A DNA stretch of 60,697 nucleotides from Pseudomonas sp. MYb60 (GTDB taxonomy: Bacteria > Pseudomonadota > Gammaproteobacteria > Pseudomonadales > Pseudomonadaceae), in assembly GCF_002979555.1 (NCBI RefSeq), contig NZ_PCOZ01000022.1, positions 1 through 60,697 on the forward strand, given 5' to 3'. Each line of letters begins with the position of its first letter. The first letter of the stretch is position 1. Positions 9,286-18,019 of the stretch are shown in pieces. A program made the position numbers and the translations under genes. The notes under the pieces are model-generated. The model was not told the origin of the DNA. It was given only the letters and a program-made list of their open reading frames with translations, and searched no databases.

Positions 9286-10344
9286 TCAGTGGCGAGCCTC
9301 TGATGTTTTTCGCACCGGAAACGGAAAGTAGAAAAACCGCAAAAACGCCACCCGCTTGATCACTTCCCCGATCAGCAACGGTGCCGCCACCGCCACCACC
9401 AACCCCACGCTCGCCGCCGCAAACGCCGGCAGCCCCAGGCGCTCCATCAAGTCAAAGGTCTTGTGCTGGATCTCCCCGTGGAAGATCAGCAAGATCAAGG
9501 TGGACTGGCCGATATAGGTCATCACTCGTGTCAGCACCGCCGAGGCCATGATCACCCGCGCCAGCGCCCAGCTCACATACACCCCCAGCACTGCCAGCAC
9601 GCTGGACCACAACCAGTGGCCGTAGCGCCGTTGTGCCAGGTCCATGCTTTCGTGGCTGTAGATGAACACTGCGGTGAACAGCGCCACCGAGACCACCAGG
9701 GTCAGCAGTGAACCTTCATGGCGGCGCAGCCAGTCACGCAGCAAGTAGCCGAGGATGAAGCAGGCGCTGCTGATCAAGGTGATGTCCAGGCTGAACGGCA
9801 GCCCCGGCAGGACCCAGGTCTGCCCGCCAATGGTCACTGGCAGTTGCCAGAACAACGGCAACAGCCAGATGCCGATCAACAACTGCACTGCCATCAGGGC
9901 GCAGTTCACCGCCAGCGGCAGGCGCTGAATCACGCGCAACACCGCCCAACTGAACAGGATCGCCACCCAGAAATGCGGCAGGAACCACAGCGCCTGCCAC
10001 GGGATGGTGTCCACCGAGGCATACAGCACGCCGCCGATATCCGGCAGCAACGGCTGGCCGCGCAGCACATCGCGCACGATCACGTAGAGCAGCATGGTGA
10101 AGAAGAATGGCTTGAGCAGCCCATCGGCCTTGCGCACCGCCATCTCGCCAAAGGGCTGTTCAGGCTTGAACAACACCCCGGACAAAAAGAAGAACAGCGG
10201 CAACACGAACGATGCCAGGATCGGGTACAACACGTCCGGCGACGTGGCCACGAACCAACCGTGGGCGTACACGATCACCAGGATGCCGATGCCCTTGGCG
10301 ATATCCATCTGAATCCAGCGATTTTTCACCCGACCACTCCCCAT
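9286..10344 (-). CDS. pslL: PslL-like membrane acyltransferase
   Basis: This integral membrane acyltransferase of the acyltransferase-3 family (352 aa, about ten hydrophobic segments) opens with the typical DIAKGIGILVIVYAH motif, whose His is the likely catalytic residue. Such enzymes put acetyl or other acyl groups on surface polysaccharides. It is the last gene of the psl operon, seven bases after pslK, the same place as pslL in P. aeruginosa. A weak hairpin lies past its stop but lacks a U-tract, so the end of the transcript is unclear. PAO1 carries pslM, pslN and pslO after pslL; here the next gene is an unrelated one on the opposite strand. Confidence 0.88.
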   Translation of the reverse strand: MGSGRVKNRWIQMDIAKGIGILVIVYAHGWFVATSPDVLYPILASFVLPLFFFLSGVLFKPEQPFGEMAVRKADGLLKPFFFTMLLYVIVRDVLRGQPLLPDIGGVLYASVDTIPWQALWFLPHFWVAILFSWAVLRVIQRLPLAVNCALMAVQLLIGIWLLPLFWQLPVTIGGQTWVLPGLPFSLDITLISSACFILGYLLRDWLRRHEGSLLTLVVSVALFTAVFIYSHESMDLAQRRYGHWLWSSVLAVLGVYVSWALARVIMASAVLTRVMTYIGQSTLILLIFHGEIQHKTFDLMERLGLPAFAAASVGLVVAVAAPLLIGEVIKRVAFLRFFYFPFPVRKTSEARH

Positions 10345-10351
10345 AACCCGT

Positions 10352-11761
10352 TCATGCCTTGCGCCACGGCTTCAGCCACAACCCCATCCCCACCAACACG
10401 ACGGCACCGGCCAAAGTGCTCAACCCCAGTTGCAGCCATACAGCGTCAATGTGAAACAGGACCAGCGCCGCGACGCCCATCGTTCCCGCACTGAGCAGCC
10501 ACTGGCGCAGCCACGGCAGGGTGTCGAGCAACGCCTGGCGCTGCATCAACAACAACGCGGTGCACATCACGCCCGCCAGCGCCGCCAACGGTATGCCCGC
10601 CAGGCCGAACACAAACGGCAGTGCACCCAGCAACAGCACATTCACCAGACTGCCCAGGAGTTCACAACGCAACGGCTGGCGGGTATCGCCGGCGGCGTAG
10701 GCGTAGCGCGCCAGCAACGCATTCCAGGCGCCGAACACCAGCGGTACGGCAAACCACGCCAGCAGCAGCGGCAGCGGCGAATCCGCCGATTGCCTGGGCA
10801 GCAGCAGTGCCACCAGGCTCGGCGCCGCGGCCACCAGCCCGACCCCTGCGGGCAGGGTCAGCACGCTGGCGGTTTCCAGGCCCCGCTTGAGCAGGGCCAG
10901 GCGCTCGTCGCCCTGGCGGCGGCTCATCATGCCCAGCAGCACCTGATTAAGGCTCATCAACGCAATCAGTGGCAGGTTCATCAGTTTCCGCGCCAGGTTC
11001 ACCCAAGTCACCGCGCCTTCTCCCAGCAGCGACGCCACCAAACGTTCGATCAATGCCAGCCCCTGGCTCGCGCCATTACTCAGCAGCAGCGGGCCGATGC
11101 GCTGGCCCAATTCCCGCAGGGGCGTCATCGAGCGTTGCCAGTGCCACGGCCGCCAACCCTGGCGCCACACCGACGGCAACAACGCCAGCGGCATCAACAG
11201 GCTGCCGGCCAGGCACGCCAGGGCCAGGGTGTGCGGCTGCGTTGCGGTACCCGCCAGGGCCAGGTACATCACCGGCGGCAGGTTGAACAACAGCGAACCG
11301 AGGCCCGCCAGCACAAAGCGTTCACTGGCCTGCAACGGAATGCTGAACAGCGCATGCAACATCAGCCCCGGCACGCACCAGGCGACCACCTGCAAGTTGC
11401 TCGCCGCCAGCACCGTGGCACTGGCTGCCAACCCGGGGCCGAGCACCTGCACCAGCCACGGCGCCAGCAGCGTCAGCACCAGGCTCGTCACCAGTGCGAC
11501 CACCAGCAACGCCGGGAACAGCACCGCCAGCCAACCCAAGCGCTCATTATCCTTGCGTGCCAAATACAGCGGCAGCGCAGCGGCACTCAGCACGCCTCCG
11601 GCCAGGGACATGCGCAGTGCCTCAGGTAAAAACAACGCTATCAGGAATGCATCACTGCGTTCACCGGCCCCCCAGGCCGCCACCAGCAACCACTCCCGCG
11701 CAAAGCCCAGGCACAGGCCGAGCAGGGTCGCCAGGGTCAGCCACACGGCCGAACCGAGCAT
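10352..11761 (-). CDS. pslK: PslK-like lipid-linked oligosaccharide flippase
   Basis: This is a 469-aa MurJ/MviN-superfamily flippase with 12-14 membrane segments and the early motif REWLLVAAWGAGERSDAFL. In Psl biosynthesis it is thought to move the undecaprenyl-linked repeat unit across the inner membrane. The length equals what I recall for PAO1 PslK. Its ATG overlaps the pslJ stop by one base (TGATG), indicating translational coupling. It is not the essential cell-wall MurJ: the setting inside a polysaccharide operon and the divergent sequence argue for the Psl role. Confidence 0.9.
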   Translation of the reverse strand: MLGSAVWLTLATLLGLCLGFAREWLLVAAWGAGERSDAFLIALFLPEALRMSLAGGVLSAAALPLYLARKDNERLGWLAVLFPALLVVALVTSLVLTLLAPWLVQVLGPGLAASATVLAASNLQVVAWCVPGLMLHALFSIPLQASERFVLAGLGSLLFNLPPVMYLALAGTATQPHTLALACLAGSLLMPLALLPSVWRQGWRPWHWQRSMTPLRELGQRIGPLLLSNGASQGLALIERLVASLLGEGAVTWVNLARKLMNLPLIALMSLNQVLLGMMSRRQGDERLALLKRGLETASVLTLPAGVGLVAAAPSLVALLLPRQSADSPLPLLLAWFAVPLVFGAWNALLARYAYAAGDTRQPLRCELLGSLVNVLLLGALPFVFGLAGIPLAALAGVMCTALLLMQRQALLDTLPWLRQWLLSAGTMGVAALVLFHIDAVWLQLGLSTLAGAVVLVGMGLWLKPWRKA

Positions 11762-13194
11762 CAGCGCCCCACGCCATCAAGCAGCGGTTCATCTGCCGCC
11801 ACACGCTTGACCTGCGGCACCCGCGCCGGAAACAACCGCCGCGCCTCCAGCACATTGATCCCCACCATCAACCAGAACAGCGCCACCATCACCACGGCAA
11901 AACTGAAGTAGTGGTCGAACAAACCGCTGACCAGCGCCGACAGAATGCCCGCCGTGGTCCCCAGCCACAGCGCGGTGTCCTTGGTCAGGCGGATCGGCCC
12001 GGGTTGCGGGCGCGCCTCACGCCACCAGCGCACGGTCACGGCCACAAACAGCAGCATGCCGAGGATGCCGATCTTGTACACGTAGTTCAGCCACAGGTTG
12101 GAGATCCCCAACAACTGCGTGCCCGGCACCGGCGGGTCGACCTTGAAGCCGATGCCGAACGGATACGCCGCCACCGCCTGGGGGAACATGCGGTATTCGT
12201 CGAAGCGCACTTCGGTACTGGCATTGTCCGACGAGAAGATCGTCGCCAGGCGCTCCTGCAGCGGCGGATACGCCATCACCAGCGCCACGGTCAGCGCCGC
12301 GCCGATCATCAGCAGGCGGCCGGTGTACGGCACGCCGCGCAAGGCCATCCACAGCAACACCAACGCCAGGCTGACCATCGCGCCACGGCTGCTGGCCAGC
12401 AGCAACGCAGCGGCGCCCAGGCACGCCACACTCAGGCCCAGTGCGCGTTTCCAGCCTTGTTCGGTCATGCCGAAGCAGAACGCCAACGGCAGCAGCAACG
12501 CCATGATCCCGCCGATGGCATTCGGGTGGGTCCAGGGCGAGCCCATGCGCGATGACATCGCCTCCAGGCCGAATTTCAACATGTCGAAGTTGGCGTAGTT
12601 GAACATCCCCAGGATCGGTGCAATTCCGGCGCCGGAGCGGGTGCGCACGAACACGCCGATCGACAGCACCAACATGGCCAGGGTCCCCAACAAAAGGGCG
12701 ATCACCAGGGACTCGCGGTGTTTTTGCTCCACCAGCAATTTGGCGGCCAGGAACACCCCGGACAGGTTCAGCAACCAGCGCAGCCAGTTGGCTACGCCGC
12801 TGCTGTCAGCGTGAGTGATGACCTGGCCGACGACAAACGGGAACACGCTGAACAGCATCAGCCACAGCAGCATCTGGTCGGTGGGGCGCAGTGCGAAACG
12901 GGGAGCGTCGGGCAACCGCGAAAGAAAATGCTGCCACAGGATCGCGCCCCAGGTCAGCGCCAGGATCGCTTCGCTGACCGTACTGCGAATGCCCAGGTTG
13001 ACCGTGGAAAACGGCATGAACGTGGCCACCCCGGCAAACAGCAACAGCCCCCAGAATGGAAACCGCAGGATGGTCACCGCCCCTGCCAGGCCGACCACCG
13101 CGACAAACGCCTTGGCCGGCGACAGCAGCAACGCAGCGGCGCCAAACAGCAGGCCGAGCAGGATCGCGACGAGGCTTGCCAGGTTCACTCTCAC
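11761..13194 (-). CDS. pslJ: PslJ-like O-antigen ligase/polymerase family protein
   Basis: This polytopic inner-membrane protein of the Wzy/WaaL (O-antigen ligase) superfamily is the likely polymerase or ligase of the Psl pathway. It has 10-12 hydrophobic helices and the long periplasmic loop typical of the family (about residues 310-360). I choose the GTG at 13194, which overlaps the pslI stop (GTGA) and has a GAGGAG site. This gives 477 aa, about the known PslJ length; an upstream in-frame start would run deep into pslI. It sits between the glycosyltransferase genes and the flippase, as in PAO1. Confidence 0.88.
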   Translation of the reverse strand: MRVNLASLVAILLGLLFGAAALLLSPAKAFVAVVGLAGAVTILRFPFWGLLLFAGVATFMPFSTVNLGIRSTVSEAILALTWGAILWQHFLSRLPDAPRFALRPTDQMLLWLMLFSVFPFVVGQVITHADSSGVANWLRWLLNLSGVFLAAKLLVEQKHRESLVIALLLGTLAMLVLSIGVFVRTRSGAGIAPILGMFNYANFDMLKFGLEAMSSRMGSPWTHPNAIGGIMALLLPLAFCFGMTEQGWKRALGLSVACLGAAALLLASSRGAMVSLALVLLWMALRGVPYTGRLLMIGAALTVALVMAYPPLQERLATIFSSDNASTEVRFDEYRMFPQAVAAYPFGIGFKVDPPVPGTQLLGISNLWLNYVYKIGILGMLLFVAVTVRWWREARPQPGPIRLTKDTALWLGTTAGILSALVSGLFDHYFSFAVVMVALFWLMVGINVLEARRLFPARVPQVKRVAADEPLLDGVGR

Positions 13195-14294
13195 GTAAGC
13201 TCCTCGATCAGTTCGGCCAGGCGCTGGCGGTAGGCTTGCTGGTTGAAACGCTGCGCCCACAGGCGACGCTGCTCGGCGGATTCAGCCTCCGGCCGCGTGG
13301 CCAGGCCTACCATCAACTGCGCCAGCGCCGGGCCATCAGTGGGCGAAAAACGCGGGGCCAGCGGCGGGGTGATTTCGTCCAGCGAGGTGCCACTGGCCAC
13401 GGCTACCGGCGTGCCGACGCTCAGCGCTTCGATCACTGGCAGGCCGAAGCCCTCGGCATACGACGGCTGCCACAGGCGCGCCGCCTGGCGGTACAGCGCG
13501 TGCAGTTCAGCATCCGACACGCCGCTGAGGGCGCGGATGCCCGGCAAGGTCCGCTGGGCTTCGGGCAAGTGTTCAAGGCTGCCCACCAGCACCAACTCCG
13601 GCACGTCGGTCGACTGACGGCGTGCCTGCTGCCAGGCGTCCACCAGGAACGGCACGTTCTTGCGCAACTCGCGGGTGCCCACCAGCAACCAGTAACGCTC
13701 AGGCAACTGGCGTGCGCCGAGGTCCGCCGCCGGTTCGACAAAACCGTTCACCTGATTGGGCAGTACGCGAATCTTGCCTGCCGCCTTGGGAAACAACCGG
13801 GCGGTTTCATCGGCGCTGTACTGCGACGGTGTCCACACGCGGTCGGCACTATGCACCGCCCAGGCAATCGACAAGCGATCGCTGGTCTTGTAGATCAGCG
13901 CCTTGAGGCGGTTGGCGTGATAGTTGTCCAGGGTGATCTGGAACAGGTCATGCAACAGCACCACGGTGCGCAACCCCTTGGGTTTTGGCGGCAGGGGCAG
14001 GCCCATATTGAAGGTGCTGATGTACAGGTCGATGTGCTGCTCGCGCAAGGCGCGAGGCAAAAAACCGGCTTCGAAACGCAGGCGATTGTGCGGCTGGTGC
14101 ATCGCCGTTTTCGCGCAGCCCCAGGCCGGGCAGTGGGCCTGCAAGCGGGCTTCATCGCCCAGAGGCGCCACGCCGAAGCGTTCCAGCTCGACGCCCGGCA
14201 GGGCGCGCAGGCCCTCTTCAAGGGCGTAGACCTGGCGGCTGATTCCCGATTGGGGCGAGGTGCCGACAGTGCGGTAATCCAGGCCTACACGCAT
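13191..14294 (-). CDS. pslI: PslI-like glycosyltransferase (GT4 family)
   Basis: This is a 367-aa cytoplasmic glycosyltransferase of the GT-B fold (GT4). The C-terminal half has the nucleotide-sugar binding segment SYAEGFGLPVIEALSVGTPV, with the E-x7-E arrangement that holds the donor. It should add one of the mannose, glucose or rhamnose residues of the repeat unit; which one cannot be read from sequence. The ATG overlaps the end of pslH by 10 bases, with AAGGAG eight bases upstream, so it is translationally coupled. Confidence 0.9.
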   Translation of the reverse strand: MRVGLDYRTVGTSPQSGISRQVYALEEGLRALPGVELERFGVAPLGDEARLQAHCPAWGCAKTAMHQPHNRLRFEAGFLPRALREQHIDLYISTFNMGLPLPPKPKGLRTVVLLHDLFQITLDNYHANRLKALIYKTSDRLSIAWAVHSADRVWTPSQYSADETARLFPKAAGKIRVLPNQVNGFVEPAADLGARQLPERYWLLVGTRELRKNVPFLVDAWQQARRQSTDVPELVLVGSLEHLPEAQRTLPGIRALSGVSDAELHALYRQAARLWQPSYAEGFGLPVIEALSVGTPVAVASGTSLDEITPPLAPRFSPTDGPALAQLMVGLATRPEAESAEQRRLWAQRFNQQAYRQRLAELIEELT

Positions 14295-15502
14295 ACAGGC
14301 TCCTTTTGATCGAGCGGCGCAAGGCTGGCGTAGACCTGCTCCAACTGGCTGGCGGCGACGCTCCAGTCATGAGCGCGGCGCACGTAGGCGCGGCCGGCTT
14401 CGCCCATGGGTGTGGCGGCGTCGGGAAATTGCAGCAGGCGCACCACGGCATCGGCAAGGCTGGCGGCGGTCTGGCCGCCGAGGTAGTCCAGGCCTTCCAC
14501 CAGGTCCAGTCCCGACACGCCTTGCGCGGTGCTGGCCAGCGGCAGGCCGGCGGCCAGGGCTTCGAGGACCTTGAGCTTGGAGCCACCGCCATGGCGCAAC
14601 GGGGCGAGAAACACCGAACTGCTCGACTGCAGGGCCAGTAGATTCGGCACGAAACCCTGCCATTCGATGCGCGGGTCCTTCCAGCGTTCGCGCCAACTGC
14701 CCGGCATGCCGAAGCCGCACACGCTCATGCGGGCCTGCGGGCAGCGCTCCCAGACCTTGGGCAGAATGTCATCCAGGGCCCATTCGATCGCATCGACGTT
14801 GGGTGCATATTCATAGTTGCCGAGGAACAGCACGCGCTGGGCGGACGGGTCGGGGCGGGCAGCGGCGAAGTGATCACAGTCCACGCCGTTGACCACCACC
14901 GGCACGGGTTTGCCGGCAATGGTTTCCAGGGTTTGCGCGTCGCTGTCGGTGACCGCCACGACCTGAGTGGCCTGGCGCATCACCCGGCGTTCCCAGCGGC
15001 GGTAGCGCCATTGATCGTAGCGAATGAACGGCAGCGCCCAACCCGGCAAACGGTCATAGGTCGCGGCGCCGAGGGCTGATTCCACATTGTGTTCGGTGAG
15101 CACGAACGGCTGGCCCTTGCGTGCCAGTGCCTGCTCGTAGGGTTGGAAGCTGTAGGTGTGTTCGATCTGCACCACGTCCCAGGGTTCGCTGAGCAACTGC
15201 TCGAACGTATCCTGCAAGCCACTCGACAGTCCATTCACACTGGCCAGCAGCGGATAGGGCGCGAACAGCCCGGCGAGCAGGGTCTTGGCGCTGCGCAGCG
15301 GGCGACGCGGCAGCACGATGAGTTTTTCTGCAATGGCTTCCAGCACCTGGCGGTCGGCCGCCGCCACCGATTGTTTGTCATGCAGCAACAAGGTGATGCG
15401 ATGCCCGCGCGCGGCCAGGCTGCGCAACAGGTGAAACTGGCGCGTCTTGCCGCCGCTGGTGGCGGGCCAGGGCGAGTAGGGCAGGATCCACAGGATGCGC
15501 AT
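14285..15502 (-). CDS. pslH: PslH-like glycosyltransferase (GT4 family)
   Basis: This 405-aa GT-B glycosyltransferase opens with MRILWILPYSPWPATSGGKT, the usual GT4 N-terminal beta strand and glycine-rich loop. It has the donor-site region LRHGGGSKLKVLEALAAGLP near residue 310. It acts in the cytoplasm on the Psl lipid-linked repeat. I choose the ATG at 15502, eight bases after the pslG stop. An ATG six codons upstream, which overlaps pslG, is also possible. The order and length agree with PslH of PAO1. Confidence 0.9.
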   Translation of the reverse strand: MRILWILPYSPWPATSGGKTRQFHLLRSLAARGHRITLLLHDKQSVAAADRQVLEAIAEKLIVLPRRPLRSAKTLLAGLFAPYPLLASVNGLSSGLQDTFEQLLSEPWDVVQIEHTYSFQPYEQALARKGQPFVLTEHNVESALGAATYDRLPGWALPFIRYDQWRYRRWERRVMRQATQVVAVTDSDAQTLETIAGKPVPVVVNGVDCDHFAAARPDPSAQRVLFLGNYEYAPNVDAIEWALDDILPKVWERCPQARMSVCGFGMPGSWRERWKDPRIEWQGFVPNLLALQSSSSVFLAPLRHGGGSKLKVLEALAAGLPLASTAQGVSGLDLVEGLDYLGGQTAASLADAVVRLLQFPDAATPMGEAGRAYVRRAHDWSVAASQLEQVYASLAPLDQKEPVCV

Positions 15503-15510
15503 GGCGCTCA

Positions 15511-16839
15511 CTACTCCCATATCAGCATTTGCAGGTTGGACTTGACCGCGACAGTCAGCCCGTGGGTGCCGCTCAACGGGGTTTGCGTGCCCAGCAGCGG
15601 GTCATACAGCGTGGCGGCGGCGAGCCCCGGCAAGTGCGCATTGCCGCCCAGGGCTGACCAGAACAACCAGAGTTTTTTGCCGTCTTCGCGGCGCCAACCG
15701 ATGCTGAACAGACCGTCGGGCGCCTGGTCGGCAGCAGGCGGGTCGGCGGGGGTGAGTGTCGCTCCGCTGACCTCGAGGAAATTTTTCAACGCGGTGTAGG
15801 ACGGCTTGGGGTTGGCGTTGAGGTCCAGCAGGCCATAGAACTGGTCGCGCACGCTGGCGCGCTGGTCGAGGTCGCTCAAGGTGAACAGAAAGATCCGCTC
15901 GAAATCCAGCGCACTCATCAACGCCAGGCGACGCAGGATGTAGTCGGCCTGTTGCTGCGGGGTGATCAGGTCCTGAGCCTCCTTGGGGCCGGGGTAGGTG
16001 GACCAGCCCCACTCGGTGCTCCACAGCGTGTTCACGCCGCCGTAGCGCAGGGCCTGGTTGAGCTGGGTGGTCTTGGCGACAAAGTCCAGGTTCGCCGGGT
16101 CGTTGCCCTCCGGCAGCTGGGTATAGGGGTGGTAGCTGATCACCGTGTTCAGGTTGGCCACCCCGAGTGCGCCGAGGGCGTCGAACATGGTCTGGCCGTT
16201 GGGCATCTCGCTGAAGAACGCCATGCCGGCGGCCACCACCGGGGTACCGGGGTTTACAGCGCGCAATGCGGCGGCGCTGGCCGTCAGCAGGTTGGCAAAG
16301 CCGGCCGGGTCGGCAACGGGGCGCCAGAAGCCCAGCAGGTTCGGCTCGTTCCACACTTGCCACGCGTTCACGCTGGGATAACGCTGGGCCAACAGCGCCA
16401 TGCGAATGGCAAAGGTATTCGGGTCCTTGGGCGGGTACTGGTCCTGATAGGGCGCACCCACCGGCGCGGTGGTGGCAAACGGCGCCGACCCTACCAGGTA
16501 GAACACCGATTTGAGCTGGCTCTGTTGCAGCTTGCCGACGAGCTGATCGAGGGCCGCGACCTGATACTGGTCCTGCACCGGCTCCAACTGGTCCCAATGC
16601 AGATCCAGGCGCACCCACTCCAGCCCCAGTGCCTTCAGGCGATCGATCTGCAACTGGTACAGCGCAGGGTCGAACCACAAAAACTGTGCGTTCACCCCCA
16701 GGAAATCCTTCCACACCACCGCCTTGCTGGCCTTGAGCACATGGCTCTGCGCATCCGGCTGGCGCCCCCACAAGAAGCTGCTGAGGCCCAAGGCCACGAC
16801 CACTGCCATGCTGACCAGAACCACGTGTCTACGCGCCAT
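15511..16839 (-). CDS. pslG: PslG-like glycoside hydrolase (GH39 family)
   Basis: This membrane-tethered endoglycosidase of the GH39 family trims Psl polymer in the periplasm. From the ATG at 16839 it is 442 aa, with a hydrophobic N-terminal helix (about residues 5-24) and a TIM barrel. The acid/base Glu165 lies in the motif WNEPN and the nucleophile Glu276 in STEWGWS. To my memory both positions match the catalytic residues of PAO1 PslG exactly. The barrel is followed by a small C-terminal beta domain. The start overlaps the end of pslF and has a GGAG site. Confidence 0.92.
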   Translation of the reverse strand: MARRHVVLVSMAVVVALGLSSFLWGRQPDAQSHVLKASKAVVWKDFLGVNAQFLWFDPALYQLQIDRLKALGLEWVRLDLHWDQLEPVQDQYQVAALDQLVGKLQQSQLKSVFYLVGSAPFATTAPVGAPYQDQYPPKDPNTFAIRMALLAQRYPSVNAWQVWNEPNLLGFWRPVADPAGFANLLTASAAALRAVNPGTPVVAAGMAFFSEMPNGQTMFDALGALGVANLNTVISYHPYTQLPEGNDPANLDFVAKTTQLNQALRYGGVNTLWSTEWGWSTYPGPKEAQDLITPQQQADYILRRLALMSALDFERIFLFTLSDLDQRASVRDQFYGLLDLNANPKPSYTALKNFLEVSGATLTPADPPAADQAPDGLFSIGWRREDGKKLWLFWSALGGNAHLPGLAAATLYDPLLGTQTPLSGTHGLTVAVKSNLQMLIWE

Positions 16840-18019
16840 GGCGAACTCCGGCGATAGCCTGCTCAAACACCTTGACGAACTGCTGCGCGGTCAGCGGCCA
16901 CAGGCGTTCGCGGCCGATTTCTCCGGCGCGTTCGGCCCAGTCCCGCGCCAGCAGCGGCGTGCGTGCCAGGCGGAGCAGTTGCGCGCTCAGCGCGGCGACA
17001 TCGCCTTCGGGGTAGATGGCACCGTTGCCGCTGGCGACTTCCTCGGCAAACGCCCGCGCGTCTGAGGTAATCGCGCCGCGCCCGCACGCCGTGGCCCAGG
17101 ACAGCGCGCCGCTGGTGCCGCGCTGGCGCCCCAGCAGGCCGAGTTTTTTCGATTCGCGGTAAGGCAGCACCATCACGTGGTGGGCCTGGATGGTCTGGGC
17201 GATCTCTTCGGCAGGCAGGTTCAGGCGCCAGTCGATGGAGCCGGTCAGGCCCAAGGCGGCAATCTGGCTGTTCAATTGCTCCAGGTAATTGCCGCCTGCA
17301 CCGAAGGCCATTTCGGCCGCGGTGCCGCCGGCCAGGGTCAGGCGCACGCGGTCGCGCAGTTCGGGAGCTTGTTTGAACACCTCGGCCAAGGCCTGCACCA
17401 GGTCCTCGATCCCTTTGCCTCGGTAGATAAACCCGAAGTACAGCAGGCGCAACGGCTCAAGGGCGGGCAAGGGGGCCGGTGCAATGGCCAGGTTCGCATG
17501 GTGGATGACGGTCACTTGGCCGGGCGCCAGTTGCATCCGTTGGCTCAGGCAGTCGGCGCCCAGGCGCGTCAGGGTGATCAGCCGGTTCAGGCCCTGGGCC
17601 ACGCGCCGTTCTTCGCGCAGGGTCAGCGGGTCGGCCAGCACCACCGCCGCCTGTGGCAGCGGGCTGGGCAGGCGTTCCAGCAGGTTGAGCGGGAAGGGCA
17701 GTTGCTCGCGGCGCCAGACCATGCGTTCCGGGTCGTGCACGGTGGCGGTCAGTGGCAGCGCGGGCCTGGTTTTGCGCAGCTCGCGCAGGGCCAGGAATTC
17801 CCCCAGGCGGCCGCCGCCCAGTTCAGCATGGACGAGGTCTACAGACTGCCAGTCGAACCCCGCGATCGCCTGCTGGATGGCTGGCGTGTTGCCCGCCACC
17901 CCGGCCAGGGGCGTCTCCACGGTCACACCGAGCTGCTGCAACGCCGTGCGAAAGTGGTTGGCGTAGTCGGCGATGCCGTTCTTCTCCGGAGGCAGGGGGG
18001 CGAGCAACGCGATACGCAT
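16829..18019 (-). CDS. pslF: PslF-like glycosyltransferase (GT4 family)
   Basis: This 396-aa GT-B glycosyltransferase begins MRIALLAPLPPEKNGIADYA, with the acceptor-side loop typical of GT4. It has the mid-protein hinge LLYFGFIYRGKGIEDLVQAL. It is predicted to extend the undecaprenyl-linked Psl repeat in the cytoplasm. The start codon shares one base with the pslE stop (TGATG), and the end runs about 11 bases into pslG, so all three are coupled. It corresponds in place and length to PAO1 PslF. Confidence 0.9.
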   Translation of the reverse strand: MRIALLAPLPPEKNGIADYANHFRTALQQLGVTVETPLAGVAGNTPAIQQAIAGFDWQSVDLVHAELGGGRLGEFLALRELRKTRPALPLTATVHDPERMVWRREQLPFPLNLLERLPSPLPQAAVVLADPLTLREERRVAQGLNRLITLTRLGADCLSQRMQLAPGQVTVIHHANLAIAPAPLPALEPLRLLYFGFIYRGKGIEDLVQALAEVFKQAPELRDRVRLTLAGGTAAEMAFGAGGNYLEQLNSQIAALGLTGSIDWRLNLPAEEIAQTIQAHHVMVLPYRESKKLGLLGRQRGTSGALSWATACGRGAITSDARAFAEEVASGNGAIYPEGDVAALSAQLLRLARTPLLARDWAERAGEIGRERLWPLTAQQFVKVFEQAIAGVRHGA